The notes under the pieces are model-generated. The model did not search any database, had not been told where the DNA came from, and saw only the letters and a list, made by a program, of their open reading frames with translations. A program made the translations under genes and the position numbers. Below are positions 16,381 through 27,210 of a DNA stretch of 53,892 nt, piece by piece (positions within the stretch are counted from its first letter, which is position 1; every line of letters begins with the position of its first letter). The stretch spans positions 1-53,892 of the forward strand of contig JBBILG010000002.1 in assembly GCA_037445085.1 (NCBI GenBank), written 5' to 3'. The DNA comes from JBBILG01 sp037445085. GTDB lineage: Bacteria; Pseudomonadota; Gammaproteobacteria; Burkholderiales; Methylophilaceae.

Positions 16381-17580
16381 ATGACCCGTATCCTGTTGCT
16401 TTTGTGGCCGCTGTGGCTGGCGCTGCCGGCGGCGGCGCATGACGAGCAAGCCCATGCGCCCCCCGCTCGCGAAGCTGCCGCGTCTGGCCAGCCGCTGGCG
16501 CTGAGCGCTGCGTTCGACCGGAAGGGGCGCCTGTGGCGCGCCTACGTGCGTGACGGCCAGGTGCTGGTGGATCGCTCCGCGGACCGCGGCAAGACCTTCG
16601 GCACGGCGGTCGCCGTCAATGCCCGGCCGGAAAAGATCGGTGCGGCGGGCGAACTGCGCCCCAAGCTGGCGTTCGGCCTGGAGAACGACGTCTACGTGTC
16701 GTGGACGCAGCTGCTGGCGCAGCCTTATGCCGGGCACATCCGCTTCAGCCGCTCCAGCGACGGCGGCCGCAGCTTTTCCGCGCCCGTCGTGGTCAACCAT
16801 GACCGCAGCGAAATCACCCGCCGCTTCGATGCGCTCGCGGTGACGCCGGACGGGCGCGTGTGGCTGGCGTGGATAGACAAGCGCGACCTGGTCGCCGCCA
16901 AGGCGGCGGGCCGGCCCTACGAGGGCGCGGCGATCTACTATGCGGTGTCAGATGACGGCGGCGCCAGCTTTTCCGTCGAGCGCAAGGCCGGCGACGCCAG
17001 CTGCGAGTGCTGCCGCATCGCCATGCAGCCGGCCTCGGACCACGCAGTGGTGGCGATGTGGCGCCAGCTCTACCCCGGCGGGGTGCGCGACCACGCCATC
17101 GCCCGCCTTGACCCGGCACAGCCGACCCGGGTGCATCGTGCCAGCTTCGGCGGCTGGAAGATCGATGCCTGCCCGCACCACGGCCCCGCGCTGGCGCGCG
17201 GCGGCGACTGGGGCTGGCACATGGCCTGGTACGACGGCGGCGACAAAGCCGGGCTGTACTATGCGCGCATGGACGGCGAGGCGTGGGTGTCGTCACCGCG
17301 CCGCCGCTTCGGCGATGCCGAACGCCAGGCCGGCCGCCCGGCGCTGCTCGCCGTGGGGGAAGCGGTGTGGCTGGCGTGGAAGGAGCTGGACGAGCAGGGG
17401 GCGGTTATCCATTACGCCCATTCCGCCGACGGCGGGCGCAACTGGTCGGAGGCACGGCAGCTCGCCCGCGCCGACGGCACCACGGATTACCCCGCCCTGA
17501 TCGCCGACGGCGAACGCGCCTATCTGTCCTGGAACACCGCGCAGGGTTACCGCCTGATCGCCCTGCCGGAGGTGCCGTGA
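16381..17580 (+). CDS. Exported BNR/sialidase-fold repeat protein with Cys/His clusters
   Basis: The 399-aa protein has an N-terminal signal peptide (about 1-19) and several Asp-box motifs of the S-x-D-x-G-x-x-F/W type (SSDGGRSF, SDDGGASF, SADGGRNW), so it folds as a beta-propeller. The catalytic set of true sialidases is not evident. Notable are CECC (C208, C210, C211) and CPHH (C264, H266, H267), which suggest metal or thiol chemistry in the periplasm. It is translationally coupled to the downstream thioredoxin-like gene and lies between a receptor remnant and a copper receptor. A role in copper handling is inferred. Confidence 0.75.
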   Translation: MTRILLLLWPLWLALPAAAHDEQAHAPPAREAAASGQPLALSAAFDRKGRLWRAYVRDGQVLVDRSADRGKTFGTAVAVNARPEKIGAAGELRPKLAFGLENDVYVSWTQLLAQPYAGHIRFSRSSDGGRSFSAPVVVNHDRSEITRRFDALAVTPDGRVWLAWIDKRDLVAAKAAGRPYEGAAIYYAVSDDGGASFSVERKAGDASCECCRIAMQPASDHAVVAMWRQLYPGGVRDHAIARLDPAQPTRVHRASFGGWKIDACPHHGPALARGGDWGWHMAWYDGGDKAGLYYARMDGEAWVSSPRRRFGDAERQAGRPALLAVGEAVWLAWKELDEQGAVIHYAHSADGGRNWSEARQLARADGTTDYPALIADGERAYLSWNTAQGYRLIALPEVP

Positions 17581-17993
17581 GGGCGCTTGCCGCGCTGCTG
17601 CTGTGCTTGACGCTGCCCGCGGCGGCGGATTTCCGTCCCTTTGCTGCCGCCAGCCGCGCCGCCATCGAGCGCGCCCATGCCGGCCAGCCTTTCGTGCTGG
17701 CGTTCTGGTCGGTGGACTGCGTGTATTGCGCCGGGGAAATCGCGCATCTGCGCGACATGGTGCGCACGCATCCACTTGTCCTGGTGGTGCTGGTGAGTAC
17801 CGACCCGCCCGAGGCGGAGCGCTGGATGTTTGTCGGCGATGCCGAGCGCCTGATATTCGCCGTGGACCGGAAATGGCACGGCGAACTGCCGCGCAGCTAT
17901 TTCTACGACGCGGCAGGCACGGCGCGGGCCGTGTCCGGCCGGGTCGAGCCTGCCTGGCTGGAAAACTGGGCGGCGGCCACTGGCCGCCGCTGA
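17577..17993 (+). CDS. Periplasmic thioredoxin-like protein (TlpA-type)
   Basis: The 138-aa protein starts at a GTG overlapping the previous stop (GTGA). A signal-peptide-like stretch (about residues 1-17) is followed by a thioredoxin fold with active site FWSVDCVYCAGE (CVYC near residue 45-48) and VSTDPPEA. A disulfide reductase or copper-chaperone reductase role alongside the Cys-rich BNR protein is plausible. The in-frame upstream extension overlaps the BNR gene and is discounted. Confidence 0.75.
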   Translation: MRALAALLLCLTLPAAADFRPFAAASRAAIERAHAGQPFVLAFWSVDCVYCAGEIAHLRDMVRTHPLVLVVLVSTDPPEAERWMFVGDAERLIFAVDRKWHGELPRSYFYDAAGTARAVSGRVEPAWLENWAAATGRR

Positions 17994-17997
17994 TGGA

Positions 17998-20280
17998 TCA
18001 GAAGTTCACCGTCACGCTGGTATTGATGGAGCGCCCCATGCCGGGCACGGCGGTGCCCCACGCGACTGCCGTGCCCATGGTGGCACCCTGGCCGAGATAG
18101 GCGCCGCCCAGCGGCAGGTCGTAATCCTGGTCCAGCAGGTTCTCGATGCCCACGTCCAGGCGCACCCGCTTCCATGCGTAACTGCTGTAGAAATTGAGCA
18201 GGCCGTAGCCTGCGGTCTTGATCTCCCTGCGCACTGACTGCACGCGATCCTTGGCGTCCACCAGCTTCATTTCCAGCGTATTGGCCCAGCCGCCCAGGCG
18301 GTGCTGCAGGGCCAGCTTCAGGTTGAGCGGCATGAGATGGTAGAGATCGTCGCCGCTGTCGAGGTTCTTGCCGCGCACGTGGCCGAGCACGCCATCAAGG
18401 CGCAGGCTGCCCCAGGCGCTGCCTCTCACCAGCACCGTGTGGCCGGCGACGTCGATGCCGTAGAGGCGCGCGCGCTGGTTGTCCAGGCTCAGGTTGACGA
18501 AACCATCCCCACGGGCCGGGCAGGTCTTGCCGACTTCGGCGCAAGGCACGGCGTCGATGTAGTCGTCCACGTAGGTGAAATACGGCGTCACGGTCAGGTT
18601 CCAGTCCTCCTTCGCGGCGTCGTGCCAGTTGCCGGTGAGGCTCAGCGTGTGCGCGGTTTCCGGGTCGAGGCGGAGATTGCCGACATAGCCGTTGCCGTCA
18701 CCATGCCAGTTGTTCATGTTCATGACCATGGTGTTGTTGGTCGACCAGGCGTAGCGCTCGTAGAGATTGGGCGAGCGGGTCTTGACGGCGTAGCCGGCCT
18801 CGTAGCGGCTGCTGGCGTTGGGCGTATAGCGGGCCAGCGCGGTGAAATCGAGGTTGTGGTCGGTGATGCTGCGGTCTGCGGCGTTGAAGGCGCCGGGGAC
18901 GCTGGCGGGGTCGGCCGGGTCGCCGTAAGCCATCATGGGCATCATCATGTCGGTGATGCTGTAGCCTTGTACCCGTCCGGTATCCATCTGCACCGTTTCG
19001 TGGCGCAGGCCGAGTTGCGTGGTCCACTGCGGCGTCCAGCGCGCCTCCCATTCGGCGAAAGCGGCATGGCGGTCGCGTTCGCCGTCGCGGATGTTCCAGA
19101 AAGCCGCCGGCCCCATCATGGGGGCGGCGTTGGCCACCGGGTCCCACCAGTCGTCCAGGCGATAGCGCTGGTACTCCGTGCCCAGTCGCAGCAGGTCGCG
19201 CTCGCTGAGTGGCGCGTCGCCCTGTAGGCGGAAGCCGGTGTTGCGGCCTTCGGTTTGCATGGGCATGCCGGCGACGTTTTGCGCCATGCCGTACCAATAC
19301 TGCTTGTCCTCGCCGAAATTCATCTCGTGGCGGGTGCGCTCATGCCAGGCCTGGGCGGTGAGCTTGCCCCAGCCGTACTGGCCGGTGTAGCGCAGGTTGA
19401 ACTGGCGGCTGTCGTTGTCGGTCATGTCCATGCGCTGGTTGGGGAAGCCTTGCTCGGGGATGCGCTGCACGCCCAGCCTGAGTTCCAGCAGGTGCTCCTC
19501 GTGCCGCAAGGCGAAAGCCAGGGCGTGGTTGTGCGCCCGGTAGTAGGTGGAACCGACCTCGTCCGTTTCGGGGAGAACCCCCAGCACCGCAGGCGACAGT
19601 CTGGACTTGAAGCCCTTGCCGGCCTCGCGGTTGTTGGCTTCCACCGTGCTGCCGGTGTAGCGCAGCGACAGCCTGTCGCCCGCCACGGCGGCCGAGAGGT
19701 CCGCTCCGCGCGCGGCGTTGTTGCTGCGGTAGAAGGTGCTGGCCTGCCCCTTGAACAGCACATCCTCGCCGGGCGCGGCAAATTCCGGCGCGGCGGAATC
19801 GACCAGGATGGTGCCGCCGATGCTGTCGCCGCCCAGACTGACCGGGTTGATACCGGCATCGCTCTTCACGCTGGCGACGTTGGCCGGGGCGATATAGGAC
19901 AGCGGCGGGTTCATGTGGTTGGCACAGGCGGAAATCAGGTCCATGCCGTCCACCTTGATGCGCAGGCGGTCGCCCGCCAGGCCGCGCATGGCCGGCCGGC
20001 TGGAAACCCCGCCGGCGCCGTACAGGCTGATGCCGGGCAGGCCATCGAGCAGGCGAGCGGTGTCGCTGCTGCGGGCACGCTGCGGCTCCAGTTCCGCCGC
20101 CGTCAGTTCGGCGGCGCCCAGGGAGGGCAGCGGCTGCAGGGTGGCTTCCGTCACGTTTACCGGCGGGGTGAGCAGGGGGGGCTCGGCGTATGCCACAGGC
20201 ACGAAGGCCAGGGCCAGCAGCGCAGGCAGGCGCCTGGGTCGCAGCAGGTTCGCGGGATGCGGTGTCATGGGTGTGCTCAT
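17998..20280 (-). CDS. TonB-dependent copper receptor (OprC/NosA type)
   Basis: The 760-aa outer-membrane receptor has a signal peptide (to about residue 32), a plug domain (LLDGLPGISLYGAGGVSSRPAMRG region) and a barrel ending in phenylalanine (SVTVNF). The extracellular loops are Met-rich (DMMMPMMAYGD, TMVMNMNNWHGDGNG). It keeps CxxxM (C119, M123) and HxM (H318, M320), the pattern described for the copper site of Pseudomonas OprC. It most likely imports copper, using TonB energy. It converges on the BNR/thioredoxin genes. M5 is an alternative start. Confidence 0.88.
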   Translation of the reverse strand: MSTPMTPHPANLLRPRRLPALLALAFVPVAYAEPPLLTPPVNVTEATLQPLPSLGAAELTAAELEPQRARSSDTARLLDGLPGISLYGAGGVSSRPAMRGLAGDRLRIKVDGMDLISACANHMNPPLSYIAPANVASVKSDAGINPVSLGGDSIGGTILVDSAAPEFAAPGEDVLFKGQASTFYRSNNAARGADLSAAVAGDRLSLRYTGSTVEANNREAGKGFKSRLSPAVLGVLPETDEVGSTYYRAHNHALAFALRHEEHLLELRLGVQRIPEQGFPNQRMDMTDNDSRQFNLRYTGQYGWGKLTAQAWHERTRHEMNFGEDKQYWYGMAQNVAGMPMQTEGRNTGFRLQGDAPLSERDLLRLGTEYQRYRLDDWWDPVANAAPMMGPAAFWNIRDGERDRHAAFAEWEARWTPQWTTQLGLRHETVQMDTGRVQGYSITDMMMPMMAYGDPADPASVPGAFNAADRSITDHNLDFTALARYTPNASSRYEAGYAVKTRSPNLYERYAWSTNNTMVMNMNNWHGDGNGYVGNLRLDPETAHTLSLTGNWHDAAKEDWNLTVTPYFTYVDDYIDAVPCAEVGKTCPARGDGFVNLSLDNQRARLYGIDVAGHTVLVRGSAWGSLRLDGVLGHVRGKNLDSGDDLYHLMPLNLKLALQHRLGGWANTLEMKLVDAKDRVQSVRREIKTAGYGLLNFYSSYAWKRVRLDVGIENLLDQDYDLPLGGAYLGQGATMGTAVAWGTAVPGMGRSINTSVTVNF

Positions 20281-20292
20281 TATTCAGGACAG

Positions 20293-20349
20293 GACAATCC
20301 GCGATATTAGGGATTTGTCGTCCCGCGCGGAATGCGGCATATCGTCGCA
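20293..20349 (-). promoter_or_regulatory. Copper-receptor promoter with candidate RegA box and overlapping operator
   Basis: On the minus strand, -10 TAATAT (20309-20304) has a weak -35 TTCCGC (20332-20327). Directly upstream is TGCGGCATATCGTCGCA (20333-20349), matching the regB box at 13 of 17 positions and placed within 1 bp of the same distance from the -10. In addition, GACAATCC (20293-20300) and GGATTTGTC (20311-20319) form an imperfect inverted repeat around the -10, a possible repressor operator. Confidence 0.45.
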
Positions 20350-20483
20350 GTGCCGTGGCCCGCCCGGAGGGTTGATCTTCGCGCCACGCTCTTCTACAGT
20401 GCTGAAGTCGTTTTCTAGCGCCGCGGGCTATATGCCAGGAAGGAGTTGCCCAAAATGATAACAGCGCACTCACAGCCAGACCG

Positions 20484-21173
20484 TTGCCGCGCAGGCATTC
20501 GCCGGGACGGGCGGCGGCCAGGGAGATCACCTTGCTGAGCCGCCTGATCGACGCCATCCCCGATCTCGTCTGCTTCAAGGACACGGAGGGCCGCTGGTGT
20601 CTCGCCAACCGCGCGGCGTGCCGGCTGCTCGCCCTGGAGGCGACGGACTGGCCAGGCAAGACCGACGAGGAACTCGCCGCCGTGGCGGATGCCGGCCCCG
20701 CCACGTGGCTGCGGCAATGCGCGGCGGCGGAGCGGGCGGCCTGGCAGCACGGTGACGGCCTGCTGGAACTGGAAATCACCGAAAGCACGGTGATGCACAA
20801 CACCGTGCATGTCAGCGACGTGCTGGACAGCATCCGCCAGCTCGGCGTGCTGCTCGCCATCGACGATTTCGGCACCGGCTGTTCGTCGCTATCCCATCTC
20901 AAGCGGCTGCCACTGGACAAGCTCAAGATCGACCAGTCCTTCGTACACGACCTGCCGTACGACGAGGATGACGCCGTCATCACCCGCACCATTCGCGCCC
21001 TGGGCCACAATCTGGGGCTGACCGTGGTCGCCGGGGGCGTCGAGAGCGAACGGCAGCACGCCTTCCTGCGGGAGATCGGTTGCGACGAGGCGCAGGGCTA
21101 TCACTACGGCAAGCCGTTTCCCGCCGGGGAATTCACGGCGCTGCTGCGGCAGGATTGGGCGATGCGGACATGA
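20484..21173 (+). pseudogene. Broken PAS-EAL signalling gene (internal deletion)
   Basis: A PAS domain (LIDAIPDLVCFKDTEGRWCLANRAACRLL, roughly residues 18-60) runs directly, at about residue 92, into the middle of an EAL domain (LELEITESTVMHN). The intervening PAS end, any GGDEF domain and the N-terminal third of EAL, including the ExLxR signature, are missing. Later EAL motifs persist (DDFGTGCSSL, KIDQSFV), but the catalytic glutamate motif EGVE reads GGVE. A good ribosome site AAGGAG (20440-20445) with ATG 20455 opens a different frame that stops after 27 codons, hinting at a further frameshift near the start. No phosphodiesterase activity is expected. Confidence 0.75.
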
Positions 21174-22474
21174 GCAGCGACGAGGCGCATTACATCGACG
21201 TCAGCCAGTTGCGCGTGGGGCTCTACATCCACCTCGACCTGGGCTGGATGGGCCATCCCTTCACCTTGAGCAGTTTCCGCATCAAGGATGACGGGCAGAT
21301 CGCCACCATCCGCCGGCTCGGCCTCAAGCGGCTGCGCTACGATCCGTTGCGCAGCCTGGGCGAGCCGCTGCCGTCCACTGCCGCGCCGGCCGAAGATGAC
21401 GCAGCAACGGTGACGGCAGCCGCGCAGACGGATGCCGCCGCGGCCGCCGAGGCGCCGCCGCGGCCAGAGGCCACCCCGCCGGTGCCGCATCTGGAGCGGT
21501 TGGCGCAACTGGTGCACGCGGTGGACGAATGCGAGCGGAAGTTCGTCCAGGCCAGCCGCACCCTGCGCGAGGCGCAACGCATCCTGCGCGCGCAACCGGC
21601 CCGGGCGACGGGCGCGGCGCAGGGGCTGGTGGATGACATCGTCGATTCGGTGCTGTCGGAAGGCGAGGTGGTCATCCATGCCCTCAACGGCCGGCATTCC
21701 GGTGACGAACACTACCTGCATCCGCTCAATGTCGCGGTGCTCGCCCTGATGCTGGCGAAAACCCTGGACATGAGCGAGGGCGACGCGCGCCTGCTGGGCA
21801 TGGCGGCGCTGTTCCACGATGCCGGCAAGGACGAAGTGCCGAAAAAGATTCTGATGAAGACCGAGCCGCTGACGCGGGCGGAACTCGCCTACCTGCAGCA
21901 GCATTGCGAATTCGGCGCGCGCCTGGCGCGCCAGAGTGGTCTGGCGGAGCGCGTGGCCGAGATCATCCACCAGCACCACGAGTGCGTCGACGGCTCTGGC
22001 TATCCACGCCGGCTCACCGGTGCGCAGATGGATCCGCTGGCGTGCGTGCTGGCGGTGGTCAACGTCTACGACAATCTGTGCAACCCCTACCATGCGAACG
22101 ACGCCCGGACGCCTTACGAGGCGCTGGCCTACATGTTCGCCCAGCAGCGCAGCAAGTTCGATGCGACCATCCTCAACCTGCTGATCAAGTCGCTGGGCGT
22201 GTATCCGCCCGGCAGCCTGGTGCTGCTGTCCGACGGCAGCTACGGGGTGGTGATCTCGGTCAACCCGGCGAAACCGCTGCGTCCGTTCGTGATGACTTAC
22301 GACACCAGGCCGGACGAGGATGCCCCGCTCATCCTGGACCTTTCCGAGTGCTCCGCGCTCAGCATCAGCGAGTGCCTGCGCCGTCGCCAGTTGCCCGACA
22401 AGGTGCTGGAGCGGCTCAACCCGCGCCGGCGCATCTGTTACTTCCTGGACAGGGATCACATGAGCAAAGTCTGA
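21170..22474 (+). CDS. HD-GYP cyclic-di-GMP phosphodiesterase with N-terminal DUF3391
   Basis: The 434-aa protein has an N-terminal DUF3391-like segment (YIDVSQLRVGLYIHLDLGWMGHPF), an Ala/Pro-rich linker (about 70-105) and an HD-GYP domain with LFHDAGKDEVP, then HHECVDGSGYP. The metal-binding HD and the GYP motif are intact, so it should hydrolyse c-di-GMP in the cytoplasm. The ATG at 21170 overlaps the preceding stop (ATGA), coupling it to the damaged PAS-EAL gene. Confidence 0.9.
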   Translation: MSSDEAHYIDVSQLRVGLYIHLDLGWMGHPFTLSSFRIKDDGQIATIRRLGLKRLRYDPLRSLGEPLPSTAAPAEDDAATVTAAAQTDAAAAAEAPPRPEATPPVPHLERLAQLVHAVDECERKFVQASRTLREAQRILRAQPARATGAAQGLVDDIVDSVLSEGEVVIHALNGRHSGDEHYLHPLNVAVLALMLAKTLDMSEGDARLLGMAALFHDAGKDEVPKKILMKTEPLTRAELAYLQQHCEFGARLARQSGLAERVAEIIHQHHECVDGSGYPRRLTGAQMDPLACVLAVVNVYDNLCNPYHANDARTPYEALAYMFAQQRSKFDATILNLLIKSLGVYPPGSLVLLSDGSYGVVISVNPAKPLRPFVMTYDTRPDEDAPLILDLSECSALSISECLRRRQLPDKVLERLNPRRRICYFLDRDHMSKV

Positions 22475-22491
22475 GGCACGTGTCCGGCAAG

Positions 22492-22519
22492 GTTGAAATT
22501 CCCGCGCCATCCCCCATCT
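22492..22519 (+). promoter_or_regulatory. Heat-shock (sigma-32) promoter of clpB
   Basis: GTTGAAA (22492-22498), a 13-bp spacer and CCCCATCT (22512-22519) closely match the sigma-32 consensus CTTGAAA / CCCCATNT, upstream of the clpB ATG at 22548. Confidence 0.8.
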
Positions 22520-22547
22520 CAGGGATAACGTCACCCGGAGTGCAATC

Positions 22548-25133
<2,586 letters not shown>

Positions 25134-25174
25134 GGCTGATGCCGGGGCCTGTCCGGCAGAGAAAGGAGGGTGGC

Positions 25175-25651
25175 ATGCGCCATCGGTATCTGTTGCCGGG
25201 CCTGCTGGTGCTGGCGGGCTGCGCCACGACGCCGGCGGAGTCGCCGCACATCCAGCGGATCTCACCCGAAGAGCTGGAACGCATCCTGCCCAAACCGGCC
25301 CCCAACCTGGCTCTGGAGGAAATCGTGCGATTGTCCGCGGCCGGCGAGAGCGCGGACGCCATCATCGCCAGAATCCGGGAGAGCGGCTCCCGCTACGCGC
25401 TGACCCCATCGCAGGCCATCGAACTCCACCGCCGCGGCGTGGACGCCAGGGTGCTGGATCACATGCAGGCCGCGCACGAACAGACCCTGCGCGACGGCTT
25501 TGCCGACGAGATCAACCGGCGCGAGCGTGAACATCGCCAGAAGCTGGACACGGTGAGACGCGAGCTGCGCAGCCACCCCCGCTGTGACCCGTTCTGGCCG
25601 TATCCATACTGGCGCCACCCCTGTTACCACCCGCGTCCCTGGTGGTGGTAA
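25175..25651 (+). CDS. Small lipoprotein of unknown function
   Basis: The 158-aa protein has a lipobox, LVLAGC (Cys near residue 15), after a short signal peptide, a helical central region (RLSAAGESADAIIARIRESGSRYALTP is typical of small helical repeats in lipoproteins) and a Pro/Trp/His-rich C-terminus ending PRPWWW. A strong AAGGAGG ribosome site points to ATG 25175. It follows clpB by about 40 bp and may be co-transcribed. No specific function is recognised. Confidence 0.75.
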   Translation: MRHRYLLPGLLVLAGCATTPAESPHIQRISPEELERILPKPAPNLALEEIVRLSAAGESADAIIARIRESGSRYALTPSQAIELHRRGVDARVLDHMQAAHEQTLRDGFADEINRREREHRQKLDTVRRELRSHPRCDPFWPYPYWRHPCYHPRPWWW

Positions 25652-25710
25652 GGCAGGGATGCTGCCGCACCGGCCGGATCGGGTTAAGATGACAGTTCTC
25701 CTAATCCGCC

Positions 25711-26649
25711 ATGGTGTCGAACTGCATGTTTCTGCTCCGCTGCCTGCCGGTACTGCTGGCGACCTTGCTGGGGTCGCAGGCCGGGCTTGCGACCGCGGCC
25801 ACGGCGGATTTCTCCGCCGAGCCGCTGCTGCTGCGCAGCCTGCTCGAACGCGCGCAGGCATACGAGCGCACGGAGGACGAGCGCGAGGGCACCTGGCAGG
25901 CGGCCATCCTCTACTGCGAGGCGTCGCGCCTGGGTAGCGCCGAGGCGCAGTACCGCTTGGGCATGCAGTACGCCTTCGGCAAGGGCGTGCCGGAGAGCCG
26001 CGAGCTGGCTGCCTCGCTGTTTTCTGTCGCCGCCGGACAGGGCCATGACGAGGCGCGGAAAATGCTGGAAACCGTCGAGCTGACATCTTCCAGGCTGCCG
26101 CCATGCGTGCTGGAGGCAGTGCTGCCGGAGCCGGCGCCGCGGCCGGTGGCAGCAGTGCAGCAGGCCAGGGTCACCAACATCGAGCGTTTCCTGGAGACCC
26201 TGCCGGAAAAGAAGATGTGGGTGGTGCAACTGGTCCATACCCTGTCCGAGTGGTATGGCATCGATCCGCGCCTGGTGCTGGCCATCATCACGGTGGAATC
26301 CAATTTCCAGGTGCGCGCGGTGTCGCCCAAGTCGGCCATGGGGCTGATGCAGCTCATCCCGGAGACCGCCGAGCGCTTCAACGTGCGCGACGCCTTCGAC
26401 GCCGCCCAGAACATCCGCGGCGGCGTCCGCTATCTGCGCTGGCTGCTGTCCTATTACCGAGGCGATGTCACCCTGGCGGTGGCCGCCTACAACGCCGGCG
26501 AAGGGGCGGTGGACCGCCACAAGGGCGTGCCGCCCTATGCCGAGACCCGCCGCTACGTGAAGCGGGTGCTGGAGCTGTACGAACACACCGCGCACCCTTA
26601 CCAGGAGCACATCACCGAGCCGTCGCCGCTGCTCACGCGCCGGGGCTGA
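25711..26649 (+). CDS. Exported lytic transglycosylase with Sel1-like repeats
   Basis: The 312-aa protein has a signal peptide (to about residue 30), two Sel1/TPR-like repeats (about 60-115) and a C-terminal SLT domain. The catalytic glutamate is E196 in IITVESNFQ, followed by SPKSAMGLMQLIPETA and VAAYNAGEGAVDRH. It cleaves peptidoglycan glycan strands to anhydromuropeptides. M6 (25726) is an alternative start. A short hairpin follows the stop (26651-26668). Confidence 0.88.
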   Translation: MVSNCMFLLRCLPVLLATLLGSQAGLATAATADFSAEPLLLRSLLERAQAYERTEDEREGTWQAAILYCEASRLGSAEAQYRLGMQYAFGKGVPESRELAASLFSVAAGQGHDEARKMLETVELTSSRLPPCVLEAVLPEPAPRPVAAVQQARVTNIERFLETLPEKKMWVVQLVHTLSEWYGIDPRLVLAIITVESNFQVRAVSPKSAMGLMQLIPETAERFNVRDAFDAAQNIRGGVRYLRWLLSYYRGDVTLAVAAYNAGEGAVDRHKGVPPYAETRRYVKRVLELYEHTAHPYQEHITEPSPLLTRRG

Positions 26650-26790
26650 GAGCCTGTTTGAGCAGGCTGCATGCCCTGACGCCACCCCATGGGCGGCTTG
26701 CCGGCGGGCACATTGCGCTTCAATCCCGCCCGCTCACTTCTGCAAAGGCTTCCCTTACAATGCAGGTTTCTCAATGAATTTCCCGATGCC

Positions 26791-27210
26791 ATGCGCCAGT
26801 TGTCCCACCAGATTTCCGTGGTCACCCGCGGCCGCCGCCTCTACGACATCACGCCCCAGGTATGCGGGTGGGCGGCCGGTGCCGGCGTGAGCGAGGGCTT
26901 GCTCACGCTGTACATCCCGCATACTTCCGCCAGTCTGCTGATCAACGAGAACCACGACCGCGACGTTGTCGCCGATCTGGAGCGTTTCTTCGCGCGTCTG
27001 GTGCCGGACGGCGATGCGCTGTTCGCGCACACCGTGGAAGGCCCGGATGACATGCCCGCGCACGTGCGCGCAGCACTCACGCAGACGCATCTCGCCATCC
27101 CGGTGCTGGGCGGCCGCGCCGCGCTCGGCACCTGGCAGGGCATCTTCCTCTACGAACACCGCCGTGCAGGCCACGAGCGGCGCGTGCTGCTGCACATCAT
27201 CGGAGCATGA
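26791..27210 (+). CDS. yjbQ: YjbQ family protein (UPF0047)
   Basis: The 139-aa protein shows the family signature HTSASLLINENHDRDV near residue 48-63 and the C-terminal GTWQGIFLYEHR. Family members have been reported with weak thiamine-phosphate synthase activity, but the physiological role is unsettled. ATG 26791 is chosen over an in-frame upstream start because MRQLSHQISVVT is the conserved N-terminus. A possible -10 TACAAT lies at 26756-26761. It overlaps the next gene by 4 bp. Confidence 0.88.
   Translation: MRQLSHQISVVTRGRRLYDITPQVCGWAAGAGVSEGLLTLYIPHTSASLLINENHDRDVVADLERFFARLVPDGDALFAHTVEGPDDMPAHVRAALTQTHLAIPVLGGRAALGTWQGIFLYEHRRAGHERRVLLHIIGA

Noticed and set aside
20455..20538. Short frame from ATG 20455 with a good ribosome site (27 codons)
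   Set aside because: It is most likely the original start of the PAS-EAL gene now out of frame, not an independent leader peptide; noted under the pseudogene.
26651..26668. Hairpin AGCCTG-TTTGAG-CAGGCT after the lytic transglycosylase
   Set aside because: The 6-bp stem has no T-tract, so it is not called as a terminator; it could be chance or part of an unrecognised repeat.
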